A stretch of 64,000 bases of DNA, taken from positions 36,719 through 100,718 of the forward strand of contig NZ_VATA01000023.1 in the NCBI RefSeq assembly GCF_005870025.1. Reading direction: 5' to 3'. Numbering within the stretch: position 1 is the first letter of the stretch; each line of letters opens with the position of its first letter. Of this stretch, positions 63,931 to 64,000 are shown piece by piece. Below the pieces are notes generated by a model, which worked only from the letters and a program-made list of their open reading frames with translations, had not been told where the DNA came from and searched no databases. The position numbers were made by a program, and so were the translations under genes. Origin of the DNA: Poseidonocella sp. HB161398 (GTDB lineage Bacteria > Pseudomonadota > Alphaproteobacteria > Rhodobacterales > Rhodobacteraceae).

Positions 63931-64000
63931 TCACAGCCAGAAGATGACGGTTGCGGCGAGTGCGATCGCCGAGAAGAAGGTCTTCGGGCATCGGTCGTAC
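63931..64000 (-). CDS. C-terminal end of IS5-family transposase (rest outside window)
   Basis: Reading leftward from the window edge the frame gives YDRCPKTFFSAIALAATVIFWL and then TGA at 63931. That end (alanine-rich helix ending VIFWL) is the usual C terminus of IS5/IS427-group DDE transposases. The sequence GGCTCAGGACTC at 63911-63922, just beyond the stop, resembles the terminal inverted repeat of that group, so the element probably ends near 63.91 kb. The insertion lies directly downstream of the AI-2E transporter gene. Confidence 0.7.
   Translation of the reverse strand, partial: YDRCPKTFFSAIALAATVIFWL

Overview
The window is high-GC alphaproteobacterial chromosome, most likely from a Rhodobacteraceae member (Rhodobacter/Rhodovulum-like). 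The basis is the G+C-rich codon use, a putA/putR pair without a DNA-binding domain in PutA, a monomeric NADP isocitrate dehydrogenase, a short LOV protein, and above all an rnf/fdxN/fdxC/fprA gene set organised as in nitrogen-fixing purple bacteria. Genes are tightly packed, with many 4-bp ATGA overlaps. No tRNA, rRNA or CRISPR array was recognised.

Layout. 1-3.5 kb: end of a membrane acyltransferase gene, a degraded stretch, then a small catabolic-looking cluster (YdhR-like monooxygenase, a 58-residue Cys protein, a frameshifted SnoaL-like gene, a metallo-beta-lactamase-fold hydrolase) divergent from a TetR regulator. 3.7-13 kb: secreted arylsulfatase, putA with its divergent Lrp-type regulator putR, and monomeric icd. 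13-14.4 kb: a gene-poor stretch with an imperfect tandem duplication. 14.4-17.8 kb: a sulfotransferase and a large RTX calcium-binding protein. 17.9-29 kb: polyamine biosynthesis in two blocks (speB-nspC, and a carboxyspermidine-dehydrogenase-like gene plus speA). Between the blocks lie an SGNH hydrolase, an alpha/beta hydrolase, fdxN-rseC-rnfF, and a Tat-exported flavoprotein. 29-32 kb: PfkB kinase, APH-type kinase and a catalytically degenerate ABC ATPase. 32.3-39.6 kb: rnfABCDGEH divergent from fprA-fdxC. 39.9-44.6 kb: PanE-like reductase, class II aldolase and a TRAP transporter. 44.7-50 kb: a candidate anti-Shine-Dalgarno sRNA of the CcsR/alpha-r14 type, two receiver proteins, a CheB-CheR-PAS-HWE kinase and a divergent blue-light LOV protein. 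50-56 kb: DUF4396 protein and a dppABCDF-type peptide transporter. 56.4-64 kb: Na+/H+ antiporter with a cyclic-nucleotide-like domain, a putrescine/omega-amino-acid aminotransferase with a semialdehyde dehydrogenase and an Lrp regulator, an AI-2E family permease, and the end of an IS5-family transposase.

The most coherent system is a nitrogen-fixation electron-transfer regulon. Four sites match sigma-54 promoters exactly (GG-N10-GC within TGGCAY-type boxes): one before fdxN-rseC-rnfF, one before the Tat flavoprotein, and two divergent ones before rnfA and fprA. Two perfect NifA-type palindromes (TGT-N10-ACA) are placed to serve the flavoprotein promoter and the rnf/fprA pair. This ties a predicted exported flavoprotein, an RseC protein and a flavodiiron protein to Rnf-driven ferredoxin reduction. 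No nif structural gene lies in the window.

The polyamine genes give a route arginine to agmatine to putrescine to carboxyspermidine to spermidine, and the aminotransferase/dehydrogenase pair near 60 kb could degrade putrescine. Second-tier points of interest are the sRNA, the dead ABC ATPase, the LOV/HWE-kinase locus and a dispersed roughly 60-bp intergenic element present in three copies.
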